Source of the DNA: Thermoguttaceae bacterium
Lineage (GTDB): Bacteria > Planctomycetota > Planctomycetia > Pirellulales > Thermoguttaceae
DNA length: 15,915 nucleotides
NCBI GenBank assembly: GCA_017454585.1
Contig: JAFTCU010000037.1
Span: 1-15,915, forward strand
Direction of reading: 5' to 3'
Shown one piece after another: positions 15,035 through 15,915 of the stretch; position 1 is the stretch's first letter, and every line of letters starts with the position of its first letter. The notes beneath the pieces are model-generated. The model saw only the letters and a list, made by a program, of their open reading frames with translations, ran no database searches and was not told where the DNA came from. A program made the position numbers and the translations under genes.

Positions 15035-15915
15035 TTATTTGCTCAGTTTCTGGAACAGCGCGATCTCTTCCGGGTCGTACGGCGTGTGGTCCTCGTGGTA
15101 CAAATCATGGTGCCAGACTTTCGGCTCGCCCTTTTCCGGCCCCCAGCCCCACGGGAAATGGGTCTGGAGTTTTCCGGGGATCAGGCCCCAGTTGATCGCG
15201 CCGACGTTCTGTTCGTGGAAGTATGGCAGGATCGCCTTGACCGTGCAGTTTCTCCCCCGCGCCAGCCACTCTTTACAGATGATGGGACGGTTGAACGCTT
15301 TGTAAAGTTCCACGTGCTCTTTCATCGATTCCAGTCCGTTGTAGCAGTGGAAGCTGATCACGTCCGAATTCTCGGCGAGGAATACAGCGATCGGCGTCAG
15401 ATTGATCCCCTGAATGGCCGACGTGATCGGCGCGGGCGGATTGACTTTTCTCGCCCAGGTCCAAAGCAGGCGCAGGAACCCGAGCGTCATCCAGCGGTCG
15501 CCCGAATTGGCCGGCTCGTTGAAGAGGTCCCAGACGCGGATACGCGGGTCCTCCCGGAAGAGTTCCATCGTTTCCGTGACGTAATCTTCCATCAGCCCCC
15601 ACTTTTCCGGGTGGTGCATGACCGCTTCTTTGCCGGGCGTCTGCCGCCACTGACTGTTATGCGTGTAGGGCTTCGGCGCGGGCTGGGGGCCGATCACGCT
15701 CGGCTCGGTGCCGCCGTTGGTGAAAAAGTTGAAAATGACCTGGAGTTTGTGCTTCTCGCAAAGGTCGAGGAACGTACGGACGTTGGCGTAGAAGTCGGTC
15801 TTCTGTTCCCGCCAGAGCAGATCATGAACGAATATCCGCACCGTGTTGAACCCGGTTTGCTCGGCCAGGGCCAGCTCCGAGTCGATGATTTTCGGGTCGA
15901 ACGTGAGTTTCTGCC
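15035..15915 (-). CDS. Glycoside hydrolase, GH5/clan-A type, N-terminus beyond window edge
   Basis: The frame is open to the right edge, and 292 residues are visible, starting QKLTFDPKIIDSELALAEQ. The protein looks like a TIM-barrel glycosidase of the GH5/cellulase-like group. TGFNTVRIFVHDLLW is an early barrel strand. FNEPAN carries the expected acid/base Glu after an Asn, and ICKEWLARG carries the likely nucleophile Glu. Other features are ISFHCYNG and a Trp-rich C-terminal loop INWGLIPGK that would line a sugar cleft. It should hydrolyse a beta-linked polysaccharide or oligosaccharide, with substrate unknown; annotations such as 1,4-beta-xylanase are common for such proteins. A GTG at 15841 should not be taken as the start, because conserved sequence continues upstream of it. 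A signal peptide is likely but lies outside the window. It converges on mnmE with 39 bases between the stop codons. Confidence 0.85.
   Translation of the reverse strand, partial: QKLTFDPKIIDSELALAEQTGFNTVRIFVHDLLWREQKTDFYANVRTFLDLCEKHKLQVIFNFFTNGGTEPSVIGPQPAPKPYTHNSQWRQTPGKEAVMHHPEKWGLMEDYVTETMELFREDPRIRVWDLFNEPANSGDRWMTLGFLRLLWTWARKVNPPAPITSAIQGINLTPIAVFLAENSDVISFHCYNGLESMKEHVELYKAFNRPIICKEWLARGRNCTVKAILPYFHEQNVGAINWGLIPGKLQTHFPWGWGPEKGEPKVWHHDLYHEDHTPYDPEEIALFQKLSK

Overview
The window looks like chromosomal DNA from a moderately GC-rich bacterium, most plausibly a planctomycete (Planctomycetota). This is inferred from the gene mix: a Tat-exported Gfo/Idh/MocA oxidoreductase, large secreted carbohydrate-active proteins, a short lidless Hsp70, a PP2C phosphatase with a long low-complexity tail, and a divergent MnmE. 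No rRNA, tRNA, CRISPR array, transposase or phage gene was recognised.

Layout from left to right. (1) Positions 1-118: the start of purD on the minus strand, cut by the window edge. (2) 119-478: a divergent intergenic region with a tandem repeat, an inverted repeat and promoter-like sequences. (3) 479-1777: a plus-strand Tat-signal oxidoreductase closed by a good intrinsic terminator. (4) 7491 down to 1898: a probable five-gene minus-strand unit. In transcription order it holds a PP2C-type phosphatase, an extremely acidic Asp/Glu protein, purine nucleoside phosphorylase, an HsdR-derived helicase-like protein with degraded motifs and no nuclease domain, and a membrane-anchored leucine-rich protein. 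(5) 10352 down to 7750: a large secreted protein, probably carbohydrate-active, split by a one-base frameshift. (6) 10556-11794: an M24-family metallopeptidase with a strong promoter. (7) 12063-14995: a lidless Hsp70-like protein followed by mnmE, with stop and start overlapping by one base. (8) 15915 down to 15035: a glycoside hydrolase of the GH5/clan-A type, cut by the right edge.

The housekeeping parts are purD, punA-like PNP and mnmE. The catabolic parts are the oxidoreductase, the secreted toroid-like protein, the glycoside hydrolase and perhaps the peptidase. The region least explained by known pathways is the minus-strand unit at 1898-7491. There a solitary, apparently repurposed HsdR motor sits with a regulatory phosphatase and a poly-acidic protein, without hsdM or hsdS. 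This is the best candidate here for something undescribed. It is a hypothesis from gene order and motif decay, not a demonstrated system.
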